A stretch of DNA of 64,000 nucleotides. Source: Maratus speciosus. Taxonomy: Eukaryota; Arthropoda; Arachnida; Araneae; Salticidae. The DNA is taken from the NCBI GenBank assembly GCA_963932465.1, contig OZ010794.1, forward strand, positions 214,657,748-214,721,747, read 5' to 3'. Below, one piece after another: positions 33,741 to 44,151 of the stretch. Positions within the stretch are counted from its first letter, which is position 1; each line of letters opens with the position of its first letter. The position numbers and the translations under genes were made by a program. Below the pieces are notes generated by a model, which was given only the letters and a program-made list of their open reading frames with translations, searched no databases and was not told the DNA's origin.

Positions 33741-33914
33741 CAGGGGCTGTAAACTTCAGGTGATTTTTCAGGACATATATCAGTATTTTTTATAGAAAAA
33801 TAAATTGAGGTTAAAAACGTAAAATTTTGCCTTTTTTAACAGGAGATTTTCTATAAGAAAATACTGGTACCGAAGAATTTCTTGGTACTGATATTTCAGA
33901 ACTAGAACGACCCT
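33741..33914. mobile_element. palindromic MITE, CAGGGGCTG end
   Basis: The left end is CAGGGGCTGTAAACTTCAGG. The internal arms are TATCAGTATTTTTTATAG and AAGAAAATACTGGTACCGAA, continuing to GAACTAGAACGACCCTC. The internal arms match 51409-51585 and 2990-3168. Inserted in the Helitron. Confidence 0.65.
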
Positions 33915-33920
33915 CTCCGC

Positions 33921-34356
33921 TGCCATCGTAGTACTCAAGGGAAGAGGACACGAGTTGTGACGTCATAACTAATCGACCGATTTCTCACTTGTATTGGAAT
34001 TCTCACCGGACAAAATTTAATAGCAATTTTCATTTACTTTATTTGTGGATTATCTATCCTTTTATAAAACAATAATAACTATTTAAAATACTGATGAGAA
34101 TTTGGAATCCACCAATAAAAAATCAGCCAGATTCGGCAACACTTTGGCATTCCGCATCTGGCTGAATTTTTCTTTAGGGATTCCGAATTCTCACCAGTAA
34201 GTTTAAATAATTATTATCGTTTTATAAAATGATAGATATTTCACAAACAAAATTGCTATTAAAAATTTTCCGGCGTGAATTCCAACACGAGTGAGAAGTC
34301 GGTCGATTACTGATGACATCACAACTCGTGTCCTCTTCTTGAGTATTTCGATGGCA
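33921..34356. mobile_element. multi-layer palindrome inside the Helitron
   Basis: The outer arms are TGCCATCGTAGTACTCAAGG, GAGGACACGAGTTGTGACGT and AATCGACCGATTTCTCACTT, with the inverted partner at 34275-34356. Each arm then carries its own core hairpin: TTCTCACCGGACAAAATT...ACTGATGAGAATT on the left, GAATTCTCACCAGTAAG...TTCCGGCGTGAATTCC on the right. The exact centre holds a third hairpin, TCAGCCAGATTCGG / CCGCATCTGGCTGA. Confidence 0.75.
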
Positions 34357-35755
34357 ACGCCCTCGCTCGCCAAAAATACATAAACGTGAAATTTACCCGA
34401 TTGATACTTTGCTATGGTGTTTTTTTTCAAATGTGCGAAAGAATTTTCGAACGCATTTTTATATTCAGCTGTAAATTATGTAGATATCTGATAATATTAC
34501 AAAAAACTGATTCAAATATTAAATTTTAGTGTACATGTCTGTCACACACACATATTGTACATTAATTTCAGACATTTAAAACGTTTTTCACCACGCTTTA
34601 CTATGGTTTGTTTTTCCAAAAAAATATCATTTTTATAAACTCGAAGTCAAAGAATTGTCGTTCTTTTTTTTTTCTTTCTTTTTTCAACAAATACTATCCA
34701 TTTTTTATTTGATTTTTTATAACGTATCGTCAATTTCAATTACAAAAATATTCACTGCATCAAAAGTTAGAATTGAAGATTATTTTAAAGGAAATTTATG
34801 CAATTATGCCTTATTGCTATAAAAAAAAGGCCAAAATTTTGAAACGAAAATTGGTTTCTGAAATAAATTTCAGATATTCTTTTTATTTGTTTACTTCTTT
34901 TTATTTTTTTCTGCATATGTTCCGTTCTTTTCAGTGGGTTTTTAAAAGATATTGGACTGATGTAGAGTAATCGGGTCAGTCGCCAACTGACGCATTTACT
35001 ACATCGTTGGAGGTTTCTTTTTTCTTTGAAAGGGACTGCTCGGTGATTCGGGTTACAGAAGATAAGACGCAATTTGAAATTAGCGATAACTAAATTTATG
35101 GTTTTTCATTATGAAGCCAACGAAGAAAAGGCTTACTATTATATATTTTTCGTCCGCTGTTATTTTACAACCACCCCAAAAAAGCAATACTTGCAAAGGT
35201 CGAAAAAAAAGTTTGCAGTATTAAAAATCCAGAACTAAAAATATTTGTTATTTATCATTTATTTGCGTTAAGAAAATTGGTTTGTAGTATAAATATACGT
35301 GGAAAGTGGTTAAGAAAAAATTAGGTATGAAATTCAAATCAGAGAAATTTTCGTTTTTCGTGATTATGTAGCAATTTTGGTTAACATTACAACTCTGCCA
35401 TCTAAATTTACTGACAAATTATTTACATTATTGGTACATTTTTACTATAGGGGGCTTTATCGAGAGAAGTAAATTTTTCATGTATATTTTCTAGCAGTCA
35501 TTCACCTTTTCATTTACTTACAAGCATTTTTTTTTTTAATATTTAGGTACTTTATTTAATATAAAGAAGCAATTTATCTATTTTTCATAACGACAGAAAT
35601 AATTCGTGTATAAAACAGTAATGTAAAAATATAATATTAATATATAAATAAAATTGTTATATATATATAACTGCCGGTTACTTAACATTTATATAACATG
35701 GTATTTGGCACTTGCGCATTGCTACTGAAGCTTATGTCGTATTTTAGATCATTGA

Positions 35756-36076
35756 TCACGAGTGACGAGACCTACGCCATGAGCGTATCATTTGGGAAAA
35801 TGGACCAGAGCAGCGAGCGTAGCCTGCTAGTAATAACACAAATGGAGGTATGTTAAACAGTTCTCTACTACCGTAGGTGTCAACTTCCACCGGTAATTCA
35901 GTATTGATATTAAATCCAAATAAATCACATAAACCTCTGATAACATAAGCGGACTGGCGACTATTTTTATATTTAATTGTACCACAAAATACAAATATTT
36001 TTTTCTTTGGCAAATTTCTCATGAAAACATCCCGCTCTAAATCTGTGGCAAAGGTTACAGTTCCAAAGTGAAGCAA
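35756..36076 (-). other. 106-codon reading frame at the Helitron edge, function unknown
   Basis: The most protein-like frame in the window, still weak. Codons from 36076 down to about 35831 give a mixed, non-repetitive sequence (e.g. ERDVFMRNLPKKKIFVFCG, GLCDLFGFNINTELPVEVD). The last ~25 codons are read from the Helitron 3' end and cannot be original. No family is recognised, and its length is close to the longest chance frames here. An 18 A run (36084-36101) lies just upstream. It could be a broken host exon or chance. Confidence 0.2.
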
Positions 36077-36129
36077 ATAGGATAAAAAAAAAAAAAAAAA
36101 ACGTCAACTATGAACAGGGATGCGGTTGC

Positions 36130-36866
36130 TAGTTAAAAAATGCAGTTATGAATAAAGACAGGGACACATATAGTGTAGAATCTACCAGTAACGAGTGAAG
36201 TTGCCAGTGGGCTACTTTTTTTAAATTCCGATTTCTTCATTAGCACCACTTTTTTGAAATGGTAAAATTCACTTTGTTTTTGACTTAATTAACATGTCAT
36301 TAAATAAGTCACATTTTACCATTTCAAAAAAGTGGTGCCAATCAATAATCTGATTTTTAAAAAAGTAGCCAGCCCATCTGGCAACGCTGTGTGAAATAAC
36401 TGAGAAAGTCATCACAAGGTGGCGGCTTACTTTTTATATACGATCAACAATTTCTGATTACTGCCGGAGCTAACTTCCACCAGTAAGATTTGAATAGAAA
36501 ATTTCGCCTTATTTTACCGGCTTATAGATAAAATATTCCTTGCACAAGTATGCAAAAAAAATTCTATTTTGGTAATGGAAGTTTCCCATGGTATTATAAT
36601 ACAATACTACTGAAAGGAGCTTGTTTAGGTTGCACAATATGGCGGAGACGCAGGGCCTGTCTACCGAAAAAGAAAAGTTTCACCAGTATATATATATATA
36701 TATATATATATATACGTTTTGGACAACAATTATGACTAAAATTCACTATTAAGAAAGCAGTTAAATAAGGAGAAATATTCTACTAAATTTTACTTGTGTA
36801 AGTTTATATTGGTGGTAATAAAAAGAAATGCGAAACAGGTTACAGTTGAAGCTTTACAATTTTGAG
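36130..36866 (+). mobile_element. member of the GGCGGAAACGCAGGGCCTG family carrying two insertions
   Basis: Begins GCAGTTATGAATAAAGACAG and runs through ACATATAGTGTAGAATCTAC, CCAGTAAGATTTGAATAGAA, TTTCGCCTTATTTTACC and AATATGGCGGAGACGCAGGG. A hAT-like hairpin (36192-36388) interrupts GAGTGAAGTAACTGAG, and a (TA)n tract (36687-36713) interrupts the CCAGTAAA region. The right TIR is degenerate. Confidence 0.75.
36192..36388. mobile_element. hAT-like hairpin MITE with a demonstrable empty site
   Basis: The ends are TTGCCAGTGGGCTACTTTTT and GCCAGCCCATCTGGCAACGCTG (its partner). The arms are GCACCACTTTTTTGAAATGG and CCATTTCAAAAAAGTGGTGC around AACATGTCATTAAATAAG. The host reads GAGTGAAG and GTGTGAAAT on either side, while the uninterrupted relatives at 23283 and 24067 read GAGTGAAGTAACTGAG. 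That implies an imperfect 8 bp duplication of AGTGAAGT. Confidence 0.85.
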
Positions 36867-36907
36867 GATGTCGTCAGCAACATGTTAAACTATTCAATAT
36901 GTAAAAA

Positions 36908-37041
36908 GTGTTGCCAGTGGGTTACTTTTTTTTAATTCAGTTCTCTTGATTGGCACCACTTTTCAGAAATGTCAAAATTTCTCTTGTTTTGGACTTAATT
37001 AATAGATCATTAAATAAGACGAAATTTACTATTTTAAAAAG
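36908..37041 (+). mobile_element. truncated CCAGTGG-type hairpin MITE
   Basis: GTTGCCAGTGGGTTACTTTT, TTGGCACCACTTTTCAGAA and TTAATAGATCATTAAATAAG match 36192-36388, but the right third is missing. The break coincides with the left boundary of the foldback element at 37049, and the missing part is not found on its far side. Confidence 0.75.
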
Positions 37042-37339
37042 TATATATGTCGTAGGCTAATTGAGAAATCCGGCTCTTTGCAAAGAGCCGGGCTAATTGG
37101 AGAAATCATCTCCCTTTTTCCAATTAGCCTGATATTTTTCAGGCTTATTGCAAAGAGCCTAGAAATAGTTAGGCTAATTGAAAAATGACCACTTATTATC
37201 CGATCAGGGTGATATTTTTAGCGCACAGGCTATCAAAGCCTGAGAGCTGATGTTCCCGCCGATTCTGTATGTACGTGTGTACGTACGTACCTATGTACGT
37301 AACGCGATAACTCTTGATAGAAATATCCGATTTGCTTCA

Positions 37340-38355
37340 ATTTTTTTTTCTAGGTTCATTCTGATGAGGTGCTTTCCTGATTAGTTTTTGGGGTTTATTG
37401 GTTAAGGATAAAGGGGGAAAAGGGGGCTAGTCCCCCCCTTAATTTATATAAATGGGTTTTTCATGCATTCGGTTTGCTCCAAATTTGGTATACCGGTTTA
37501 TTAAGTTAAGGAGCTGCCTTGATTAGATTTGGAGCTTCATTAGTTAAGTATAAAGGTAGGAAAGGGGGCTAGAACCCCCCCCCCCGTAATTTACATAAAT
37601 GGGTTTTTCATGCAGAAATATGCGATTTGCAATAAATTTGGTATACCGGTTAATTATGTTAAGCAGCTTCCCTGATTACATTTGGAAGATCATTATTATG
37701 CATAAAGGGGAAAGGGGGACAATTGCCTCTCCCCTTAATTTAGATAAATGCGTTTTTCATGTAGAATAATTCGATTAGCTCAAATTTGGTATACTGATTT
37801 ATTATGTTAAGGAGATGGCTTGATTAGATTTGGAAGTTTATTAGTTAAGTATAAAGGGAGAAAAGGAGGGCTAGACCCCCCCCCCTTAATTTAGATAAAT
37901 GGGTTTTTCATGCAGAGTTATTCGATTTGCTCCAAATTTCGTATACCGGTTTGTTATGTTAAGGAGCTTCCCTGATTAGATTTGGAGGTTCATTAGCTAA
38001 GTATAAAGGGAGGAAAGGGTGGGGGTAGACCTCCACCCCTTAATTTAGATAAATGGGTTTTTCATGCAGAGTTATTCGATTTGCTCCAAATTTCGTATAC
38101 CGGTTTATTATGTTAAGGAGCTGCCTTGATTAGTTTTGGAGATTTATTGGTTAAAAAAAGGAGGGACAGGTGCTAGTGTCCCTTTAATTAAGATAAATGG
38201 GTTTTTCATACAGAATTATTCGATTTGCTTCAAATTTGATATACCAGTTTATTACGATATACCAGTTTATACTTACTTCATTCGATTTGGAGGTTCATTG
38301 GTTAAGTATAAAAGGGGGAAAAGGGAGCAATTGCCCCTCCCCTTAATTTAGATAA
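37340..38355 (+). repeat. left unit array of the foldback element
   Basis: About seven units repeat AATTTAGATAAATGGGTTTT, TCATGCAGAATTATTCGATT, GGTATACCGGTTTATTATG and AAGGAGCT..CTGATTAGATTTGGA. Each ends in a G-run/C-run hairpin just before AATTTA. The hairpin centre alternates between CTAG (e.g. 37424-37441, 38171-38185) and CAATTG (e.g. 37719-37735, 38328-38341), with arms that change in step. Confidence 0.85.
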
Positions 38356-38359
38356 ATGA

Positions 38360-38890
38360 GTTTACAGGCATTTTTTCAACTGGATCCGAACTTGAAGGTT
38401 CCATTTGAAGTCAACCCGAAAACCGACCACAACCAGGTTTCGGATTAAATTCAATTAGTACTTTTAGGTTCCAATCGGGTTGCCGGTGGACGGAGATTAT
38501 TTTGTCTGGCTTGCATCGGGTTATAGTTATTTGGAATATTTTTGTCGGTTAAGATTTGGTTCGGGACGGGTTTCAGGATGACTTCGAATGGAATTTTTAG
38601 GTTCTGGTAGCGTTGCGTGTCCACGGAAACTAATTTGTCTTGTTCGGATCCGGTTATGGATCCTTGGAATATTTTTGTCGATTATCAGATTTGGTTCGGG
38701 ATATCGGGTTTTTAAAAATGGAACTCTGAAGTTCGGGTCGGGTTGCATGTAGACTGAAATTATTTTGTCTTGCTCGGATCGGGGTACGGTCTGTTGTAAT
38801 TTATTTTTCGGGTTTGGGTAGGGTTATGCATTAATAAACCTAATAAAAAGAAAATTGCCCAGTTAAACTGATGACATTGAGCTCACAGGC
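38360..38890. repeat. central region of the foldback element
   Basis: GC-richer than its surroundings. It has three imperfect units of ~135 bp containing TTATTTTGTCT, TGCTCGGATC-like, GGAATATTTTTGTCG and AGATTTGGTTCGGG (about 38487, 38625 and 38758). The minus-strand frame at 38527-38748 (rich in Arg, Pro, Glu, Asn) simply follows the tandem period. No known protein. Confidence 0.7.
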
Positions 38891-38929
38891 TATTCACACT
38901 AATTGTATATTATACTCTTATTTCAAAGA

Positions 38930-40425
38930 ATAATGCCCCTCGAAAAATAAATGAAGGGTTTAGTCCCCGTTGCCCCCCCCCCTTTCTACTTAACCAAAGA
39001 ACCTCCAAATCTAATCAGGGAAGCTACTTAACATAATAAACTGGTATACCAAATTTGAAGCAAATCAGATAATTCTGCATGAAAAAACCATTTCACTAAA
39101 TTAAGGGGGGGGGGGGTTAGCTCCCCCATTTCTCCCTTTATGCTGAACCAATGACCTTTCAAATCTAATCAGAAAAGCGCCTTATTAGAATGAATCTAGA
39201 AAAAAATTTAAACTAAATTAGATAATTCTGCATGAAAAATTGTTATCTAAATTAAGGGGAGGGGCAATTGCCCCCCTTTCCCACCTTTTATACTTAACCA
39301 ATGAACCTCCAAATCAAATGAAGGAAGCCATATCGTAATAAACTGATATATCAAATTTGAAGCAAATCCAATAATTCTGTATGAAAAACCCATTTATCTA
39401 AATTAAGGGGACTAGTCCCTGTCCCTCCTTTATACTTAACCAATAAATCTCTAAATCTAATCAAGGAAGCTCTTTAACATAATAAACCGGTATACGAAAT
39501 TTGGAGCAAATCGAATAACTCTGCATGAAAAACCCATTTATCTAAATTAAGGGGGGGGGGTCTAGCCCCCCCTTTCCTCCCTTTATACTTAACTAATAAA
39601 CCTCCAAATCTAATCAGGGAAGCTCCTTAACATAATAAACCGGTGTACGAAATTTGGAGCAGATCGAATATCTCTGCATGAAAAACCCATTTATCTAAAT
39701 TAAGGGTGGGGTCTAGCCCCCCTTTCCCCCCTTTATACTTAACTAAAGAACCTCCAAATCTAATCAAGCCATCTCCTTAACATAATAAATCAGTATACCA
39801 AATTTGAGCTAATCGAATAATTCTACATGAAAAACGTATTTATCTAAATTAAGGGGAGAGGCAATTGCCCCCCTTTCCCCCCTTTATACATAATAATGAT
39901 CTTCCAAATGTAATCAGTGAAGCTGCTTAACATAATTAACCGGTAGACCAAATTTATTGCAAATCGCATATTTCTGCATGAAAAACCCATTTATCAAAAT
40001 TACGGGGGGGGGTAGCCTCCCTTTCCTCCCATTATATGTAACTACTAAACCTCCGAATCTAATCAAGGCAGCTCCTTAACTTAATAAACCGGTACACTAA
40101 ATTTGGAGCAAATCGAATAATTCATCATGAAAAACCGATTTATCTAAATTAAGGGGGATAGCCCATCTTTCCCCCGTTATACTTAAATAATGAGCTTCCA
40201 AATCTAATCAGGAAAGCTCCTTAACACAATAAACCGGTATACCAAATTTCGAGCAAATCGAATATTTCTGCATGAAAAAACCATTTATATAAATTAGGGG
40301 GGAGGGGACTAGTCCCCCTTTTCCCCCTTTATCCTTAACCAATAAACACCAAAAACTAATCAGGGAAGCACCTTATCAGAATGAACATAGAAAAAAAAAA
40401 TTGAAGCAAATCGGATACTTCTATC
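38930..40425 (-). repeat. right unit array of the foldback element
   Basis: About nine inverted units contain GCATGAAAAACCCATTTATC, TAAATTAAGGGG, CCTCCAAATCTAATCAGG and TTAACATAATAAACCGGTAT. Unit number and order differ from the left arm, so the arms have exchanged or lost units since formation. Confidence 0.85.
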
Positions 40426-40730
40426 AAGACTTATCGCGTTACGTACATATGTACGTACGTACGTACGTACACACGTACATACAGAATCGGCGGGCACATA
40501 AGCTCTCAGGCTTTGATAGCCTGTGAGCTAAAAATATCACCCTGATCGGATAATAAGTGGTCATTTTTCAATTAGCCTAACGCTATCTAGGCTCTTTGCA
40601 ATAAGCCTGAAAAATATCAGGCTAATTGGAAGAAAGAGATGGATTCTCCAATTATCCCGGCTCTTTGCAAAGAGCCTAGGCTGTTTCCAAAGAGCCGGAT
40701 TTCTCAATTAGCCTACGACACATATATATA

Positions 40731-41340
40731 TCTTCTATTATATATATAAAATCCAAACGGAAATTTCGTTCCGAACGCCGAGATTTCGAGTTCTACCGCA
40801 TGGATTTTTACGGAACTTATACCGTTAAATAGGTATCGTTCCAGGGAAGGTTTTAAGCTATAACACATCATTCTACCTAGATTAGTTATAGAATTATTAC
40901 GGAAAATGCTATTATTTTGGACTTTGTTACTTCACATTTCCTTAAATATCTGGGCTCCTATTGGTCGTAGAGCTTAGATCTCGCGCCAAAAGTAGCTCCG
41001 AAGCACCCAAGCAAACTTTTCCCCGCGATTATTTTGCCGTCTTCCGATTTCCTCTAACTCTATTAGGGGCCCGCGTAGGGTCCCTTTAAAATATTTTTCG
41101 TAATAATTTCAGCAATTATCTTAAATTATTGGTTAAGACCGCCACCCTCCCGATTCATGTATCTACGAAAAGGTTGCATGAAGGAGTTTCGTTCAAATAC
41201 GCTTTCGTAAAGAATAGAGTGCGCTCCCTGGTGGTGGAATGTGGAACTAACATAACGCGATATTGTTAAAATTAGGAAATCTAACAATGCGATCTGTTTT
41301 AAACTTTGAGATAGTTCATAACACATAATCTATTATCTAT
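40731..41340 (+). mobile_element. Helitron 5' fragment
   Basis: TCTTCTATTATATATATAAA followed by ATCCAAACGGAAATTTCGTT is a Helitron-type 5' end, near-identical to that at 41380. Similarity holds to about 40915 (CGTTCCAGGGAAGGTTTTAA, ACACATCATTCTACCT), then sequence unlike the other copies follows. No CTAG end with hairpin appears before the next Helitron start, so this copy is truncated or recombined. Confidence 0.7.
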
Positions 41341-41379
41341 TCTATTATATACATATAAAATCTATTATCTATTCTATTA

Positions 41380-42640
41380 TCTATTATATATATAAAATCC
41401 AAACGGAAATTTCGTTCCGAACGCCTAGATTTCGAGTTCTACTGCATGGATTTTTACGGAACCTATACCGTTAGATAGGTATTGTTTCAGGGAAGGTTTT
41501 AAGCTATAACACATTATTCTACCTATATTAGTTTTAGAATTATGACGGAAAATTCTGTTATTTTGGGTGATAAGGTTACCATTTTATTTCTTGGCGAAAT
41601 TCATCGTTGATAAAAAAAAAAAAAAAAAAAAATTGAAACGGCTATTAAACCTCGAAAAATAAAAGAACAACTGTTACTAATTTTATTTAAATGAAAAAAA
41701 AAGAAAAAAAGAAGAAGAAATCCGTTTTAATGAGTGATAATATTAAAAAACGGAAACATTTAATCAAAACCTGAAAGAAATATTTGTAATGCTTAAAAAT
41801 TAATTTAATAAGAAATATTACACTTGATACGCAATATTTGGCTCTTTATCGCTTGCGTTAGATATGGAAACGAATCTGAAAATTTGATTAGATGAAATTT
41901 TAACGACATTTTCTTTCTGTTCTGTTCTTTTCTTTTTTTTCATATCTAATTGTCCCATCACGTGACTTATAGAAGAAACAAGCAGATGTAATTGTGAGTC
42001 ACATGTGTAATTACTATTTGTTTCTTTACAATTTTTTATTTTTCTTTTGTCGCCAAACAATGTGATTTTAAGCCAAAAATGCATAAGCGTGACATTAGCT
42101 TGAGGATGTTCTCACAAATGGTGTTTTTTAAGGTGAAAGAGATCATTTTTTGAGTACATTTTCATATTCAATTTTAACTTATATAGATATCAGTTAATAT
42201 TTTAAAAATGGAATCGGATACTTAAATTTCAGTGTGAATTTCTGTCACACATACATATTGTAAAATAATTTCATACTTTTTAAAACGTTTTTCGCCGTAA
42301 TTCCGAAAGTATGTGATATTTATAAACTCGAACTCGGATCAACGAATATTACCCATTTTATTTAAGCAAATATTATCTATTTTCTCAAGTCATTTCGCCA
42401 ATTTCATTTATAGGAAAATTCACAGATTCGAAATCTAGGAAATAAAGATAATTTTTAAGGAAATTTATGTTTTAATACGTTATTACTATGGAAAAATTCA
42501 ATATTTTGAAAAAAAAAATTACAAGTCTTTTGTAATTCGTCATTTCTTCTTCGTCTTTCTTCGTACTTTCTCCTCTGTTATGTAATATTTCAAATGATAT
42601 TGGACTAATTTTCGATCATCGATTCACCGCAAAATCGCAT
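41380..42640 (+). mobile_element. Helitron body homologous to that at 31946
   Basis: Starts TCTATTATATATATAAAATC with CAAACGGAAATTTCGTTCCG. The body matches 31946-34980: AGTGATAATATTA, ATTTTTTATTTTTCTTTTGTCGCC-like, CTGTCACACATACATATTGT, AAAACGTTTTTCGCC, TTATAAACTCGAACTCG and GATATTGGACTAA. The 3' end is unclear; the next CTAG terminus (44719) may belong to a separate short Helitron. Nested tandem TCTATTATC starts suggest repeated insertion at AT sites. Confidence 0.7.
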
Positions 42641-43189
42641 ATCTAATATAGTATATAATATAAAGTCTGGATTAGGGGACTAATTAACGCACAGCGCAAA
42701 CTACTGAACCTAAAATCTTGAAAATCGTGGTAAAAATACTTCTTATGACATAAACTTCTGCTAAGAAAGGATTTTCTAAAGTGTCACCCCTAATGGTTTT
42801 TGCACGGGGAGGGGAAAAAAATCGAATATCAAAATTATGTGTCAAATGATAGCATATTTTAATGTAGTTTTGTATGCTGAATCGAATGCTACCAAATAAA
42901 TTTTTATAAGTCCAACAGTTCATGACACATTTCATATTTTTCTAATTTGGCGGTGTCTTTGTCATCTAAACCTCAAAATATCTCTCATTACATCCGTTAC
43001 TCTAGCAACGGAAAAAATTCAAATCAACCCTTTTGGCTAAAAAATAAAAACGGCTCTATGAGTTTGAAATAAAAATGCAAGCATCTTAATTTTTTTTAAA
43101 AAGTAGTGATTTTATATAAAATAAAAGGGAAAAAATTACTGAGAATTTAGCGTTATAAAACAAAAATGGAAAAGGTACTACTTACATAT
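42639..43189 (+). other. unassigned segment, possible further Helitron start
   Basis: TCTAATATAGTATATAATAT followed by AAAGTCTGG at 42639 resembles the AT-rich Helitron 5' ends beside it. The sequence after it matches no other copy here, and no matching CTAG terminus is identified. Frames such as 42684-42935 (minus) carry no recognised motif. Confidence 0.3.
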
Positions 43190-43452
43190 TCCGTCGACCA
43201 AAAATCTATCGTCAAACTATAAGATTAAATGCCAATAATGGTTGATCGTAAATATCAAATTCACTTGAATTTAAACAAACTACACGTGTTTACGTCATCA
43301 AGTGATTTTAATCTCGACGTTTTATTTGTATTTTTATTAATGTTATACTAATTTATTTGTTATTTCGTTATTTAAAATAAAGATTATGTCAATTTATATA
43401 ATTTGGCGAATGGTTTGGCGATTTATATAATTTGGCGAAATTGGTCGACGGG
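43190..43452. mobile_element. TCCCGTCGACCAA MITE, uninterrupted copy
   Basis: The ends are TCCGTCGACCAAAAATC and GAAATTGGTCGACGGGA, forming short TIRs. The interior matches 54551-55201 (ATGCCAATAATGGTTGATCG, TCGACGTTTTATTTGTATTT, ATAATTTGGCGAA). This copy lacks both insertions found in the other and so gives their empty sites: TTAA at 43271-43274 and ATAAGATTAAATGCC near 43220. Confidence 0.85.
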
Positions 43453-44151
43453 ATAACATGTATTACCAATGAAAATATTTAAGTATGAAAGCAATGTTTG
43501 TAACGACTTAAAAATTATTTTCATATACATAAACTCGGTTTACGGCGTCAGATGCCGTCATCCGAAGAATCTACAAGAGTCTTTTTCCATTTTTTCCGGT
43601 CATAGGTTCCTCAATGAAAGAAATTGGAATTGGAATAATATTGTGCGATTTATAAATTGCTCCTCGATAAGAAGAAAAAATGGGTACATTTATAACAACC
43701 GTGCGCACATCTCGCTGATAGCATTTGAAAAATTCCCAGTAGCAGTAGTTACATTTTGCGTATGTAAATTAAAATTATTTTTTTGCTTTTAATTATGGCA
43801 TTATTTCCTGTTATTGTTTACCTTTTCAGTTTTTTTAAATGAAATTAGTATAAAGCCTGCATTTTAAATTAAATGAGAGAAAGGTTTGTGTTTTAAATCA
43901 AAATAATAAAATAAGAATATGCTATGAAAACAATCTTTATTGATTTATTACCTGCGCCCGGCTGACATAAAAGTATCACAAAAGCCACATATTCACTTTT
44001 CTTTGAGTAGTTGCTCATGAGAATTCAAGTTAACCTTCCGTAATCGGATACTTCACATATTGGTGTATTAGCTTTATTGTTGAAAGCATCGTTTTTGTTT
44101 GAAGCGAAAACTTTACTATGAATTCTATTACACAAAATCGCATCATCATCA
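43453..44151. other. no gene recognised
   Basis: A 107-codon plus-strand frame (43469-43792) has no recognisable motif and a composition typical of AT-rich chance frames. No repeats were found. Confidence 0.35.

Larger units (their letters stand above)
31946..35830 (+). mobile_element. non-autonomous Helitron, about 3.9 kb, with insertions
   Basis: The left end reads TATACTTATAATACAAACGG then AAATTTCGATCC, like the Helitron starts at 40731 and 41380 but with a decayed initial TC. The right end reads GCGAGCGTAGCCTGCTAG followed by T: a short hairpin and terminal CTAG (35827-35830), as Helitrons have. The body aligns with 41380-42630 (ATAACACAT..TTCTACCT-like, GTGATAATATTA, CTGTCACACA, AAAACGTTTTTC). 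No Rep/helicase frame; two palindromic elements (33741-34356) are inserted. Confidence 0.7.
37049..40719. mobile_element. 3.7 kb foldback element with arms of ~150 bp tandem units
   Basis: The ends are GTCGTAGGCTAATTGAGAAA and TTTCTCAATTAGCCTACGAC. The terminal 300 bp on each side is a series of hairpins (CGGCTCTTTGCAAAGAGCCG, GGCTAATTG / CAATTAGCC, CAGGCTATCAAAGCCTG) followed by a GTAC-rich run. Then come arrays of ~150 bp units, seven on the left and nine inverted on the right, around a 500 bp centre. No transposase frame. The long, internally repetitive TIRs resemble Drosophila Foldback elements; that assignment is analogy only. Confidence 0.85.

Noticed and set aside
38527..38748. Arg/Pro/Glu-rich 73-codon minus-strand frame in the foldback centre
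   Set aside because: Its period matches the ~135 bp DNA repeat; composition reflects CGGGT/TTCGG repeats, no known family.
37380..40425. Rho-independent terminators suggested by G/C hairpins followed by T or A runs
   Set aside because: They recur once per 150 bp unit of a foldback element in apparently animal DNA; no genes precede them.
43469..43792. 107-codon frame with Asn/Ile-rich sequence
   Set aside because: Length and composition fit chance in AT-rich DNA; no motif, no splice or repeat support.
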